Source: Bin5 sp965204525 (lineage in GTDB: Bacteria; Chloroflexota; Anaerolineae; Caldilineales; Caldilineaceae). From it: DNA of 64,000 nt. The position numbers and the translations under genes are program-made. How positions within the stretch are numbered: position 1 is the stretch's first letter; every line of letters begins with the position of its first letter. The notes under the pieces were generated by a model, which saw nothing but the letters and a program-made list of their open reading frames with translations, was not told the origin of the DNA and did not search any database. Shown one piece after another: positions 28,214 to 37,355 of the stretch. The stretch covers positions 5,084,001-5,148,000 of the forward strand of contig OZ241994.1 of assembly GCA_965204525.1 (NCBI GenBank), in the 5' to 3' direction.

Positions 28214-29764
28214 CTACAGGCCGGCGCCGCCTGCCCCGCCGTCAAGATCGGGCAGGTAGCTGCTGAGAGTTTCCAACAGTGCCTGCTCCTGCTCCGGCAG
28301 AACGGTTCGCAGGTCGAACAGCAACTGGTCTTTCTGGATCCGGCAGATTATGGGCGGTTCAGCCTGGCGCAACAAGGCGGCCGCGCTGTCCGGCCGCGGC
28401 ATGTCAAGCGCCAGCAACGACGTGGGCAGCGTTTCGCCCGGCAAACTGCCGCCGCCAATTGTGCTCCTGCCTTGGATCACTGCGGACTCGATTTTCGCCG
28501 CGGTCAGCTGGCGTTGGAACTCACGTGCGCGCTCTTTAACGGAATCTCCCTTCTCCGCGATCATGCGCCAGACGGGTATCTCGGCAGTGGCACGCCCCCG
28601 TCGATAGGACTGCAGCGTGGCATCCAGTGCAGCCAGGGTCATCTTGTCAACGCGCAGGGCGCGGGCCAGCGGATGTGCGCGCAATCTTCCGATCAGTTCG
28701 GCTTTGCCCACGATCAGACCGGCCTGGGGACCGCCCAGGAGCTTGTCGCCACTGAATGTGATGATGTCCGCGCCGGCCTGCACGCTGCTCTGTACCATCG
28801 GTTCCGGGGCCAGCCCGAACCGGGCCGTATCCAGCAGTGTGCCGGAGCCGAGGTCGTCGATGACCAGCGGACGGTCGCCATATGCTCGGCTCTGAACTTC
28901 GCCGGCTGGTTCGCTCTCGACACTGGCGTCCACGACCTCGGCAGCACGCCGCGATCTGGCGGATCCCTGCTCGCGGGCAATCTCGACCAGTTCTGAAAGT
29001 TCCGGCTTTTTGACGAAGCCGACCTGCTTGAAGTTGCTGGCATGAATCCTCATGAGGGCGGCTGTCCGGGGGCCGGTTGCGCCCGCGAAATCGTGCGGAT
29101 GCGTGCGATTGGTTGTGCCGACTTCCACCAAAGTTGCCCCGCTCTGCCGCAACACGTCGGGGATACGAAAGCCGCCCCCGATCTCGACTAGCTCACCGCG
29201 GCTGACGATCACCTCCCGACCCTGGCACAGCGCCGTCAGTGCAAGGAAGACGGCCGCGGCGTTGTTGTTGACCACGAGCGCGTCTTCGGCGCCGGTCAGC
29301 TGGCATAAGAGTCGGGCCGGGTGGGCGTGACGGCTGCCCCGCTGACCGGCCTCCAAATCGTATTCGAGCGTACTGTACCCCTTTGCCAGACGGACGACGG
29401 CATCCTGAGCCTCATTGCCGAGGGGCGTGCGTCCTAAATTCGTGTGAATGATTACGCCGGCGGCATTGATGACAGGGCGCAGGGAGGAGGAGGAAGCTGC
29501 AAGCACGCTGTCCGTGATGCGCGTCCTCCACTGTCCTTCCGTGGGCGCCGGCTCTCCGCTGTCGATGGCAGTGCGCGCCGCGTCGAGTTCAGCCCGGGTT
29601 GCCTCGGTGACAGGGCCGCTGCCGTAGGCCGCAGCGAGTGCGGCGATCTCCGGCACTGATAAGAGCTTGTCGACTGCCGGCAGCTTTCGATACTCCGAAA
29701 CTTCGCTCTGCCGCTTTTCGCTGTCAGAGGTATTGGGAGGTCGGTTGGAACCAGTTTCTTTCAT
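28214..29764 (-). CDS. selA: L-seryl-tRNA(Sec) selenium transferase
   Basis: PLP enzyme of 516 residues that converts Ser-tRNA(Sec) to Sec-tRNA(Sec) with selenophosphate. GVIIHTNLGR, the YDLEAGQRGSR box and VVNNNAAAV are all SelA-specific. The PLP lysine is K341 in FSGDKLLGGPQAG. It is about 50 residues longer than E. coli SelA; the extra length is a hydrophilic insert of about 30 residues just before PLVIDDLGSG. ATG 29764 was chosen because residues upstream are not family-like. Its presence implies selenocysteine use; selB, selD and tRNA-Sec were not found in this window. Confidence 0.9.
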   Translation of the reverse strand: MKETGSNRPPNTSDSEKRQSEVSEYRKLPAVDKLLSVPEIAALAAAYGSGPVTEATRAELDAARTAIDSGEPAPTEGQWRTRITDSVLAASSSSLRPVINAAGVIIHTNLGRTPLGNEAQDAVVRLAKGYSTLEYDLEAGQRGSRHAHPARLLCQLTGAEDALVVNNNAAAVFLALTALCQGREVIVSRGELVEIGGGFRIPDVLRQSGATLVEVGTTNRTHPHDFAGATGPRTAALMRIHASNFKQVGFVKKPELSELVEIAREQGSARSRRAAEVVDASVESEPAGEVQSRAYGDRPLVIDDLGSGTLLDTARFGLAPEPMVQSSVQAGADIITFSGDKLLGGPQAGLIVGKAELIGRLRAHPLARALRVDKMTLAALDATLQSYRRGRATAEIPVWRMIAEKGDSVKERAREFQRQLTAAKIESAVIQGRSTIGGGSLPGETLPTSLLALDMPRPDSAAALLRQAEPPIICRIQKDQLLFDLRTVLPEQEQALLETLSSYLPDLDGGAGGAGL

Positions 29765-29842
29765 GGCTCTGTCTTCACGCCGCAGAGTCTCGCACAAAGC
29801 AGGATCGCAACTGTACTGTCTCGCTGCCAAACAACCCAGGAA

Positions 29843-30394
29843 CTAGCCTGAACCGTAGCGCGGCAAATGATCGACCGGCAGGTCTGCCAAGAAGGGATTT
29901 CCGCGGTCACGGTCGGACAGTTGCGGCGCGCCTTGCTTCCAATCCACCGCCAGCTCCGGATCATTCCAGGCTACGCCATGTTCGTCCGAGTTATCATAAT
30001 AGTTGTCAACATTGTAGGTGAGTACGGCATCCGTCAGCGCCAGAAATCCATGCGCAACGCCGACCGGGATGAAGACGCCCATGTAGTTGTGCTCGCCGAT
30101 TTCAAGCGTCTCTGTCTGCCGAAAAGTCGGGCTGTCCGGCCGTAGATCGGCAAGAGCTACCTGAACTGTTCCGTTCACGCAGAACCAGTAGTCGACTTGA
30201 TGATAGTGGAAGTGCAGCCCGCGCAGCACGCCAGCACTTGAATAACTTACGTTGGACTGTACGCGCGCCCAGCTGCGTTGCGGAAACCACTCTTTGCGGA
30301 ACGTCTCCAGAAAGCGGCCGCGGTCATCGCCGAAAGCGCGTAGTGCGGCGAAGTTAACGCCTTCAATCAGCTGTGAATCAGTAATATCTGGCAC
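29843..30394 (-). CDS. RmlC-like nucleotide-sugar 3,5-epimerase
   Basis: A cupin-fold epimerase of 183 residues, dTDP-4-dehydrorhamnose 3,5-epimerase family. RGLHFHYHQ carries the catalytic histidine, VAHGFLAL and a YNVDNYYDNSDEHG / WNDPELAVDW segment follow the RmlC pattern. The GTG at 30394 has an AAAGGG site 6 bp upstream. No rmlA, rmlB or rmlD partner is adjacent, so the substrate may be another keto-sugar. Sits between hisG and selA. Confidence 0.78.
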   Translation of the reverse strand: MPDITDSQLIEGVNFAALRAFGDDRGRFLETFRKEWFPQRSWARVQSNVSYSSAGVLRGLHFHYHQVDYWFCVNGTVQVALADLRPDSPTFRQTETLEIGEHNYMGVFIPVGVAHGFLALTDAVLTYNVDNYYDNSDEHGVAWNDPELAVDWKQGAPQLSDRDRGNPFLADLPVDHLPRYGSG

Positions 30395-30491
30395 AGGAAA
30401 CCCTTTGGCATCTCTGACATTGAGGCAGCGAGTTGGACGCAATAAATGTCTTCTTCACTCCGGTCAGCCGCCCCCCATCAGGGCCGGCTTT

Positions 30492-31280
30492 CTATGTCGT
30501 CAGCAAACGCATTCGCTCAATAATCCTGTTGATCTCAGCAGCTTTGAGCTGGTACGAGGCCCGGTTGACAACGAGCACCGCCTGGCTCTCCAGGATGGTG
30601 CGGATCTCCACCAGCCCGTTCATGCGCAGAGTTGTCCCGGTCTGGACCACGTCGACTATCAGATCGGCAAGACCCAGGATCGGCCCAAGCTCGACTGAAC
30701 CGCCCAGCGTGATGATCTCAGCGTTTACGCCTCTATCGGCGAAGAACTGGCGGGTGAGGCGCGGATACTCGGTCGCGATGCGGGGCTGGCTCATGTAGCG
30801 CAACGGCGTACCCGGCAAGTTGAAAGATGAAGCCGGCTTGACGGCAAGGTCATCAGAATTGCTACTCTTTCCAGGTGGGCCTGCTGCCTCGTCCGCCGGG
30901 CCGGCGACGCTGAGGCGGCAGTGCCCAAAAGGAAGCAGCAACGGTTCATAGACCGCCCGGTCCGTCTCCCGCACGACGTCGAGTCCGCAAATGCCAAGGT
31001 CGGCTGCACCGTGTTCGACGTATGTGGGCACATCGCGCGGTTTGGCCATCACAAAGCCGGTCGAGCCGTCTGCCGCCGGCAGAATCAGCTTGCGGCTTTC
31101 CGTGTCGGTGGGGATGGATAGCCCGGCCTTCGCCAGGAAGGATAGACTATCCTGTGCCAGCCGCCCCTTTGGTAAGGCAAAGAGCAGGGACTGTTCGGTT
31201 CGACTGCTTACCATGTTGGGCTGTGACTGGTCGATGGATTCTGCCGGGCCGCGATACGGAGCCGCAATTTTTGAAGTCAT
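30492..31280 (-). CDS. hisG: ATP phosphoribosyltransferase (short form)
   Basis: HisG, 262 residues, first step of histidine synthesis. ALPKGRL opens the fold, DLGICGLDVV and IATEYPRL are family boxes, and the PRPP-binding loop is in DVVQTGTTLR. It lacks the C-terminal ACT-like domain, so it is the short form that needs HisZ, which is encoded directly upstream with an ATGA overlap. Oddity: an Ala/Pro/Ser-rich hydrophilic insert of about 30 residues follows FGHCRLSV. The ATG at 31280 is fixed by the overlap. Confidence 0.9.
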   Translation of the reverse strand: MTSKIAAPYRGPAESIDQSQPNMVSSRTEQSLLFALPKGRLAQDSLSFLAKAGLSIPTDTESRKLILPAADGSTGFVMAKPRDVPTYVEHGAADLGICGLDVVRETDRAVYEPLLLPFGHCRLSVAGPADEAAGPPGKSSNSDDLAVKPASSFNLPGTPLRYMSQPRIATEYPRLTRQFFADRGVNAEIITLGGSVELGPILGLADLIVDVVQTGTTLRMNGLVEIRTILESQAVLVVNRASYQLKAAEINRIIERMRLLTT

Positions 31281-32572
31281 GTTGGCAGCTCTTCTCGACA
31301 TGCGGCCGTCCAGCCTGATAGCCGGCTTTCTTCGAGCTGGCCGAGCAGCACATAGTCCCCCTGGTCGTCGCGCCGGTGATGCTGGAATCCATCTTCCCAA
31401 ACGAGGACGTCGCGTACGTCAGTCTCGGCCGCATAGGCAATGGCGGAATCAACGGTCCAGTTGTTGACGTCAACCTGAATATGCAGCCCAGCCTGGCGTA
31501 ACTTCTGCACCTGGGCCAGAGCATCCGGGCTTCCATGAGACAGCGCCAGCGCGGCCTGCGGTCGTCGACGGCCGTTCGCCGCATCCGCCTCGTCCTGCCG
31601 CTGCCGAGCCACCAACAGCCGGTCCACTCCCAAGGCCACTCCCACCGCCGGTTGAGAAGGTCCGAAGCGGCCCACAAGGTCATCGTATCTCCCGCCGCTG
31701 GCGACCGCTGTGCCCAGGCCGGGCGTTATCGCCTCGAATGAGACGCCCGTGTAGTAACCTAAATTGCGAATCTCAGTCAGATCGATGATGAGGCTATCCA
31801 GAATGTCGTAACCGAGCAGAGCGTCAACGATACGACGAAGGTTTTGCAGAGCTTCGTGCATCCCTCTGTTCTGAATGTGGCGTTCGGCCAGTGACAGGAT
31901 GCCATCTACATTTCCGCCGATCAGCTGCGGCAGCGTTTCAACCGCTTGGCGCTGCCCGGTGCGGAGGGGCGTGTCCCGCAGAAAGTCGTCCAGAAGCGGT
32001 TCGCTCTTTCGCTCCAACGCCCATTGCAACTGCTGAGTCTGCTGCGGATTGAGCGCCAGCGCTTCAAGGAGACAGCGATAGTAACGGATATGCCCGACAA
32101 TCTGTCGAAATTCCTTCAGGCCGGCAGCCTTCAGGGCGGTGGCGGTAAGCGCCAGGATTTCGGCGTCGGCTGCGGGGCTCGGCGCGCCAATCAACTCGCC
32201 ACCTACCTGCCAGAATTCGCGCTGACGGCCGGCTTGTGGTTCCAGGTAGCGGAAGACGCTGCCGCCGTAACAGAATCGCTGCGGCATCGGCCAGTCGTGG
32301 AGCCGGGCTCCCACCAGGCGGGCCACCGATGTGGTGAATTCGGGCCGCAGGGAAAGCGTGCTGCCGTCACGGTCGAGAAAGCGGTACATGCCGCTGCGCA
32401 ACCGGTCGTCATACTGGGCGCTCAAGGTCGAGTCGAACTCAAACATCGGCGGAATTACGTCGCCGTAACCCCAGCCGCGAAACGTCTCCATCAGTTGATC
32501 GAGGAGGCTCTGCCGGCTGCTGGCTTCATCCCAGAAGTAGTCGGCGACACCGAAGGGGACGTGTCCGTTCAT
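31277..32572 (-). CDS. hisZ: HisZ, regulatory partner of HisG
   Basis: A histidyl-tRNA-synthetase paralog of 431 residues. PFGVADYFWDEAS is the family start, the class II motif 2 region is LSLRPEFT, and motif 3 is AVGVALGVDRLL. Position directly before short-form hisG identifies it as HisZ rather than HisRS. Unlike minimal HisZ, it has a C-terminal extra domain (residues about 335-415) resembling an anticodon-binding fold, so a HisRS activity should not be excluded. ATG 32572 is in ATGA overlap with fmdB's stop, and its own stop overlaps hisG. Confidence 0.82.
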   Translation of the reverse strand: MNGHVPFGVADYFWDEASSRQSLLDQLMETFRGWGYGDVIPPMFEFDSTLSAQYDDRLRSGMYRFLDRDGSTLSLRPEFTTSVARLVGARLHDWPMPQRFCYGGSVFRYLEPQAGRQREFWQVGGELIGAPSPAADAEILALTATALKAAGLKEFRQIVGHIRYYRCLLEALALNPQQTQQLQWALERKSEPLLDDFLRDTPLRTGQRQAVETLPQLIGGNVDGILSLAERHIQNRGMHEALQNLRRIVDALLGYDILDSLIIDLTEIRNLGYYTGVSFEAITPGLGTAVASGGRYDDLVGRFGPSQPAVGVALGVDRLLVARQRQDEADAANGRRRPQAALALSHGSPDALAQVQKLRQAGLHIQVDVNNWTVDSAIAYAAETDVRDVLVWEDGFQHHRRDDQGDYVLLGQLEESRLSGWTAACREELPT

Positions 32573-32856
32573 CTGCCCTGCTCGCGCTTTCGTTGACTGT
32601 TGGCCTGAAGTGTCTCGATCTGTTCCTTTGGCGTGTATGAGGCCGTTCTGGCCGACTCGGCGCTGGACGCGCTCTCTTCCTGCGGCGTGAGTCCGCCCAG
32701 TTCCCCCAGAACGGCAACCCGTGAGACCGTCTGCTTTGTGGAGGTGCTGGCGCAGGCAGGGCAGTCCGGCTGCTGGTCCTGCGCGGAGGCCATAGTTGGC
32801 CAGAGCCGGTCGAACCGGTTGTCGCATTCCAGGCAGATATACTCGTATATCGGCAT
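32569..32856 (-). CDS. FmdB-type zinc ribbon protein
   Basis: A 95-residue protein starting MPIYEYICLEC with a four-cysteine ribbon (C9, C12, then CPAC near 32-35), the hallmark of the FmdB/CxxC_CxxC_SSSS family. The C-terminal half is Ser/Glu-rich and disordered. It is the first gene of an ATGA-coupled run with hisZ and hisG. Function is unknown for most members. Confidence 0.85.
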   Translation of the reverse strand: MPIYEYICLECDNRFDRLWPTMASAQDQQPDCPACASTSTKQTVSRVAVLGELGGLTPQEESASSAESARTASYTPKEQIETLQANSQRKREQGR

Positions 32857-33022
32857 ATCGATCTCCGTTCCGCCTCAGCTGTCTTCGCCCCGGCAGTCGC
32901 TCTATGCTTCGACTGACCACAGTATGCCAAAGGAGGAACCAATGCTCAAAGGCTGGCACTCCCCAAAGAGTTCAAACACTCTGGCCAGATGGCATTGGGA
33001 TGCTCCCCCCCGGCCGCACCAT

Positions 33023-33052
33023 TTGGACAGGCCACATCCCTGGTTGTATACT
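33023..33052 (+). promoter_or_regulatory. Promoter of the cobalamin operon
   Basis: TTGGAC at 33023-33028, an 18 bp spacer and TATACT at 33047-33052; predicted start near 33059, immediately upstream of the riboswitch. Confidence 0.6.
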
Positions 33053-33074
33053 GTCGGCAACTGAATACAGAACG

Positions 33075-33240
33075 TCAGCGGTGCCCGCGGTCCGGATACC
33101 AGGGCTGAAAAGGCGAAGCCGGTTAGAGTCCGGCGCTGTCCCGCAACTGTAAGGGAGAACATCCTACGCCCCCTTCAAGCTTGAAGGGAATCTCGCACGA
33201 GATTCGGTGGGAGTTTTCTCAAGCCAGGTCGACCGCCTCT
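33075..33240 (+). promoter_or_regulatory. Cobalamin riboswitch
   Basis: Adenosylcobalamin aptamer controlling the operon that follows. Landmarks in order are GGGCTGAAAAGG then AAGCCGGT and TCCGGCGCTGTCCCGCAACTGT (33129 region), the core P4-P5 sequence, and the B12 box AGCCAGGTCGACCGCCT near 33221-33237. A variable arm between them holds the perfect 18-bp palindrome CCCTTCAAGCTTGAAGGG. Ligand binding would favour the terminator at 33316-33350. Confidence 0.9.
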
Positions 33241-33315
33241 GTCGTGCTCTTGAAACATCTCGTGGATTGGGTGACGGAGTGAAGTCTCCGCATGTGGGGG
33301 CTGCATGACCGGTAG

Positions 33316-33350
33316 CGTCCGATCTCGACAGAGATCGGACGTTTCAGTTT
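33316..33350 (+). terminator. Riboswitch expression-platform terminator
   Basis: An 11 bp perfect stem, CGTCCGATCTC (33316-33326) with GAGATCGGACG (33331-33341), loop GACA, followed by TTTCAGTTT. It lies between the cobalamin aptamer and the first gene, so it is the off-switch structure. Confidence 0.8.
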
Positions 33351-33413
33351 GTCCGGCTGTTTCGGGTGACGCGGCAGGGGCATCAACCCATTTCAAACTC
33401 TGAGGAGAGAGTG

Positions 33414-34655
33414 ATGCAACGTCTGCCAAACTACCTTCTTGTCATCGTATTTCTGATTCTGTGCGGTTGTGTTGCACAGCCAACTACGGTATCCTCGCCG
33501 CCGGACGGCGCCTCAGGCAACTCTGCCGCGGCGGCTGCGTCTCCGGACCAGAACCTGCATGACGGCTGCGTCGAATCGTACGACCCGGCAGTCGACTATT
33601 TTCCACAGAAGCTGTCGGTTGCCTATGCCTCCGGCTTCGACGTCGAATATCACAACAACTACAAAGTCGTTACCGTCACCAATCCGTGGCAGGGGGCGCA
33701 GGAGAGTTTCCGTTATGTGCTACTCCAGTGCGGCACGCCGGCCCCTGAAGGCGTTGAAGGCGCCGTCGTCGAAGTGCCGGTCAAAAACATCATTGCCATG
33801 TCGACCACCTATCTGCCCACTCTTGAGGATCTGGGACTGATTGACAGGCTGATTGGGTTGGACAGCTACATGTGGACGACGAACCCGGCCGTGCGCACGC
33901 GCATCGAGTCCGGAGACATCGCCGAAATCGGCGGCGGCGCGGCCGTCAATGTGGAGCTGACGCTCGACCTGGACCCCGCGCTGGTGATGACCTACGGGAC
34001 CGGTTTTGCCGACTATGACACACATCCTGTGCTGTTGGAAGCTGGTATTCCCGTCGCGCTAAACGGCGACTTTGTTGAGCAGAGTCCGCTCGGCCGGGCG
34101 GAATGGATGAAATTCATCGCGCTGTTTTTCAACCGGGAGGCTGCCGCCGCCGCGCAGTTCGACACCGTCGCGATGGAATATCATGCCGTGGCGGAACTGA
34201 CGGCGACCCTTACTGAGCGGCCCTCGGTACTGCTCGGGAGCGTCTACAACGGCACCTGGTATGTTGCGGGCGGCGGGAGCTACATGGCCAGATTACTGGC
34301 CGACGCCGGCGCTGCCTACCTCTGGTCGGATGAAGGGGATGTGGGCGCGCTTCCGCTGGACTTTGAGTCGGTATACGCGGTGGCGGCAGAGGCCGAATTC
34401 TGGCTCAACCCCGACAATTCCTTCTGGTTCAGCGTCGAAAACGTACTCGACAGCGACCCCCGCTACGGCGATTTTGCACCGCTGAAACGTGGACAGATGT
34501 ACAACAACAACGCCCGAGTGAACGAGAACGGGGGCAATGCCTATTACGAAGAGGGCGCAGCCCATCCCGAAAGGGTTCTGAAGGATCTGGTTAAGATCCT
34601 GCACCCGCATCTGCTTCCGGATCACGAACTCCGGTTTTACCAGCAGGTCCAATGA
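33414..34655 (+). CDS. btuF: Corrinoid ABC transporter substrate-binding lipoprotein
   Basis: Periplasmic-binding-type lipoprotein of 413 residues. Signal peptide with lipobox LCGC, lipidated C19. The mature protein is a helical-backbone class III binding protein (IAEIGGG, LVMTYGTG and a VYNGTWYVAGG box). Being first behind the cobalamin riboswitch and with BtuC/BtuD in the same operon, it is assigned to corrinoid capture, though it is longer than E. coli BtuF. ATG 33414 has a GAGGAGAG site 4-5 bp upstream. Confidence 0.82.
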   Translation: MQRLPNYLLVIVFLILCGCVAQPTTVSSPPDGASGNSAAAAASPDQNLHDGCVESYDPAVDYFPQKLSVAYASGFDVEYHNNYKVVTVTNPWQGAQESFRYVLLQCGTPAPEGVEGAVVEVPVKNIIAMSTTYLPTLEDLGLIDRLIGLDSYMWTTNPAVRTRIESGDIAEIGGGAAVNVELTLDLDPALVMTYGTGFADYDTHPVLLEAGIPVALNGDFVEQSPLGRAEWMKFIALFFNREAAAAAQFDTVAMEYHAVAELTATLTERPSVLLGSVYNGTWYVAGGGSYMARLLADAGAAYLWSDEGDVGALPLDFESVYAVAAEAEFWLNPDNSFWFSVENVLDSDPRYGDFAPLKRGQMYNNNARVNENGGNAYYEEGAAHPERVLKDLVKILHPHLLPDHELRFYQQVQ

Positions 34656-34722
34656 CCAGGATTTCGCCCCGGCGAAAGTGTGACAGCCGGCGTTGGCGCG
34701 GTTCGGGAGGCCCGGGCGCCCC

Positions 34723-35478
34723 GTGAGAGCCGTTCTGATCAGTGTTGCGGTCGCGTTTCAGTTTCTGACAATCGTACCGCCGCCCCTGCGCCGGAAAGTT
34801 TCGCCTGAAGAGTTGGGAAAGTCGGTGACCTTTTTCCCGCTTGTTGGCCTGCTGATGGGGCTTCTTCTGTTCGGGCTGCATAGGCTTCTGTCTGCCATCT
34901 TCCCGGTAACGGTGGCAGCGGCGATCCTGCTGGCTGTCTGGATTGCCTGCAGCGGGGCTCTGCACTTTGACGGCCTTCTGGACGCGGCGGACGGCCTGCT
35001 GGGAGGTCGCACGCCGGAGGACCGAATGCGCATCCTCCGGGATGAGCGCGTCGGCGCGTTTGCAGTCGCCGCCGGAGGTACGGTGCTTCTGTTGAAGTTC
35101 GCCGCAACGGGGAGCATTGGGGCGGCGGGCGCACTCATCGCCGCGCCGGTCGTGGGGCGGTGGCTGACCAGTATGGGCGTCGTTCTGTTCTCGTATGCCC
35201 GTCCCGATGGTCTGGGACGGGATATGAAGGACAACGCCGGCTGGCCCCAGGCCGCCGGAGCGACGGCCATTGCTGCCGCGACGCTGGGACTCCTCGCTCC
35301 GTCCGTGGGCATCGCGGCTACCGGCGCGGCTATGGTCCTGGTCTGCATCAGCGCTTGGCTTCTTGTCAGATTCACTTTGTCGCGTATCCCAGGGCTGACC
35401 GGCGATATCTATGGCGCGTTGTGTGAAGTCGGTGAGACCGTCTGCATCGTGACGCTGGCGGCAAACTGGGCTGCCTAG
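34723..35478 (+). CDS. cobS: Adenosylcobinamide-GDP ribazoletransferase
   Basis: CobS, 251 residues, a membrane enzyme joining adenosylcobinamide-GDP to alpha-ribazole (phosphate) to form the nucleotide loop of cobalamin. Signature HFDGLLDAADGLLGG with RDERVGAFA follows, plus six or more hydrophobic helices. The GTG at 34723 is preferred over a TTG at 34693, which has a weaker context. In the operon it is followed by cobU. Confidence 0.9.
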   Translation: MRAVLISVAVAFQFLTIVPPPLRRKVSPEELGKSVTFFPLVGLLMGLLLFGLHRLLSAIFPVTVAAAILLAVWIACSGALHFDGLLDAADGLLGGRTPEDRMRILRDERVGAFAVAAGGTVLLLKFAATGSIGAAGALIAAPVVGRWLTSMGVVLFSYARPDGLGRDMKDNAGWPQAAGATAIAAATLGLLAPSVGIAATGAAMVLVCISAWLLVRFTLSRIPGLTGDIYGALCEVGETVCIVTLAANWAA

Positions 35479-35608
35479 GACAAAACTTCCTTGTCATTGA
35501 GGCCCGCTGCAGAGCGAGTCTCCGGCTGCAAAATAACCTGACTGGCGGACAATCGGGAACACATTCCGGGGCCTGTTGACTCGCCGGCTGGAAGAAGGAA
35601 AGAAATCA

Positions 35609-36226
35609 GTGGGGGATCTGATACTGATTCTTGGCGGCGCCCGCAGCGGCAAGAGTGCAGAAGCCGTCCGTACAGCGAGTGAGCGCGCAGAGGGACAGGT
35701 GCTCTTTGTGGCGACCGCTGAACCCGGCGACGATGAAATGCGGCTTCGCATAGAGAAACACAGGGCCGAGCGCCCCGTACACTGGCACACGCTGGAGGCG
35801 CCGCGCAATGTCGGGCAGGCGATCGGTGGACAGTCCCAGACCTTTGCGACCATTATCGTGGACTGCATCACGCTACTGGTATCGAACCTGCTGGTCGACA
35901 GTCCAGAGCCTTATGCTGAAGCAGTACGGCTTGAGGTGGACAGGGAGATCGCGGAGATCCTGAAAGCGGCGAACGATATGCCGGACACGAGCCAGTTAAT
36001 TGTCGTTTCAAATGAGGTGGGTACCGGCATGGCGCCCCTCACGCCTTTAGGGAGAGCCTTCCGTGACCTCGTGGGTCAGGCGAATCAGGCATTGGCCGCG
36101 GCCGCTGACCGAGCGGTCCTGATGGTGGCCGGACTTCCGTTGATGCTGAAGGGTGGGGAACGCGAGCATCCCGTCTCTGTCCGCCTGGAATCAGCGGCGA
36201 AGGCAGCCGCAACGAGAGATGAATAG
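35609..36226 (+). CDS. cobU: Adenosylcobinamide kinase / guanylyltransferase
   Basis: CobU, 205 residues, phosphorylating adenosylcobinamide and adding GMP. The P-loop is GGARSGKS near residue 8; FVATAEPGDDEM and VSNEVGTGMAP match the family; the GTP-guanylylation histidine is in the KHRAERP segment. The GTG at 35609 has an AAGAAGGAAAG site 8 bp away. Its stop overlaps the btuC ATG by 8 bp. Confidence 0.9.
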   Translation: MGDLILILGGARSGKSAEAVRTASERAEGQVLFVATAEPGDDEMRLRIEKHRAERPVHWHTLEAPRNVGQAIGGQSQTFATIIVDCITLLVSNLLVDSPEPYAEAVRLEVDREIAEILKAANDMPDTSQLIVVSNEVGTGMAPLTPLGRAFRDLVGQANQALAAAADRAVLMVAGLPLMLKGGEREHPVSVRLESAAKAAATRDE

Positions 36227-37343
36227 AGAGAATGTTCCCTTCGCGACATCCAGTATTCGGGTCCACCCTTCGCTGACGCGGGGCTTTTCCGTTGCCCCCG
36301 GTCTGCTGCTGGCCGGGCTGGCGTTCGTGGCACTTGCGGCATTCATGTTGAGCTTGGCGGTAGGTTCCGTTCGCATCCCTCTTGACGAGATCGTGTCAGT
36401 GCTGTTAGGTGGGGATGCCTCCAAGCAGGCCTGGGCGACGATTGTTCTCAAATTCCGCTTGCCCAAGGCCTTGACCGCGATGCTGGCCGGCGCCGCACTT
36501 TCGGTCAGCGGACTGCAGATGCAGACCCTGTTCCGCAATCCTCTCGCAGGACCGTTCGTGCTGGGTATCAGCTCCGGCGCCAGCCTGGGCGTCGCTTTGA
36601 GCGTGCTGCTGGCCGGCGTGGCTGTCGGCCTCGGCGGCAGCACGACCCTTCTGGCGGGGATCAGTCTTGCGGGTGATACCAGCCTGGCCCTGTCCGCGAT
36701 TGCCGGCTCCGGTCTGGTGCTGCTGCTTGTGATGTCGGTGGCCCGAAGAGTGCAAAGCGGCATGACGCTGCTCATCCTGGGCCTGATGTTCGGATATACG
36801 ACGAGCGCCCTGGTGAGCGTGCTGATCTATTTCAGTGTCGTTGAGCGCATTCAAGCCTACATCTCCTGGACGTTCGGCTCTTTCGGCGGCGTCACCTGGC
36901 GCCAGCTCCAGGTCATGGCGCCGGCGATTCTTGTGGGATTGGCGGGCGGTCATCTGTTGATGAAACCTTTGAACGCGCTGCTTCTGGGGGAGACCTACGC
37001 CCTTTCTCTTGGACTGAATGTACGCCGTGTGCGCCTGGGAATTATCGGCACGTCGGCAGTGCTGGCCGGCGTTGTTACCGCTTTCTGCGGGCCGATCGGT
37101 TTTCTGGGGATCGCGGTGCCGCATCTCTGCCGCAGTCTGCTGCATACGTCGGACCACCGGCTGCTGCTGCCCGCCGTCTCTTTCATGGGCGCCACGCTGG
37201 CCCTGGGCGCAGATATCGTCGCCGGGCTGCCCGGCAGTCAACTGACTCTGCCCCTGAACGCTGTGACCGCTCTGCTTGGCGCGCCGGTTGTCATCTGGGT
37301 GATCCTCCGCCAACGCAATCTGCGGCAGGCATTCGCAGGTTGA
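36219..37343 (+). CDS. btuC: Corrinoid ABC transporter permease
   Basis: FecCD/BtuC permease of 374 residues with about ten membrane helices. GLQMQTLFRNPLAGPFVLGISSGA is the family signature stretch, and the C-terminal PHLCRSLLHTSDHR contact loop engages the ATPase. The ATG at 36219 lies inside the 3' end of cobU (8 bp overlap). With the btuF-like protein and the following ATPase it makes a full importer. Confidence 0.9.
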   Translation: MNRENVPFATSSIRVHPSLTRGFSVAPGLLLAGLAFVALAAFMLSLAVGSVRIPLDEIVSVLLGGDASKQAWATIVLKFRLPKALTAMLAGAALSVSGLQMQTLFRNPLAGPFVLGISSGASLGVALSVLLAGVAVGLGGSTTLLAGISLAGDTSLALSAIAGSGLVLLLVMSVARRVQSGMTLLILGLMFGYTTSALVSVLIYFSVVERIQAYISWTFGSFGGVTWRQLQVMAPAILVGLAGGHLLMKPLNALLLGETYALSLGLNVRRVRLGIIGTSAVLAGVVTAFCGPIGFLGIAVPHLCRSLLHTSDHRLLLPAVSFMGATLALGADIVAGLPGSQLTLPLNAVTALLGAPVVIWVILRQRNLRQAFAG

Positions 37344-37355
37344 CCGGGTGCTGGC

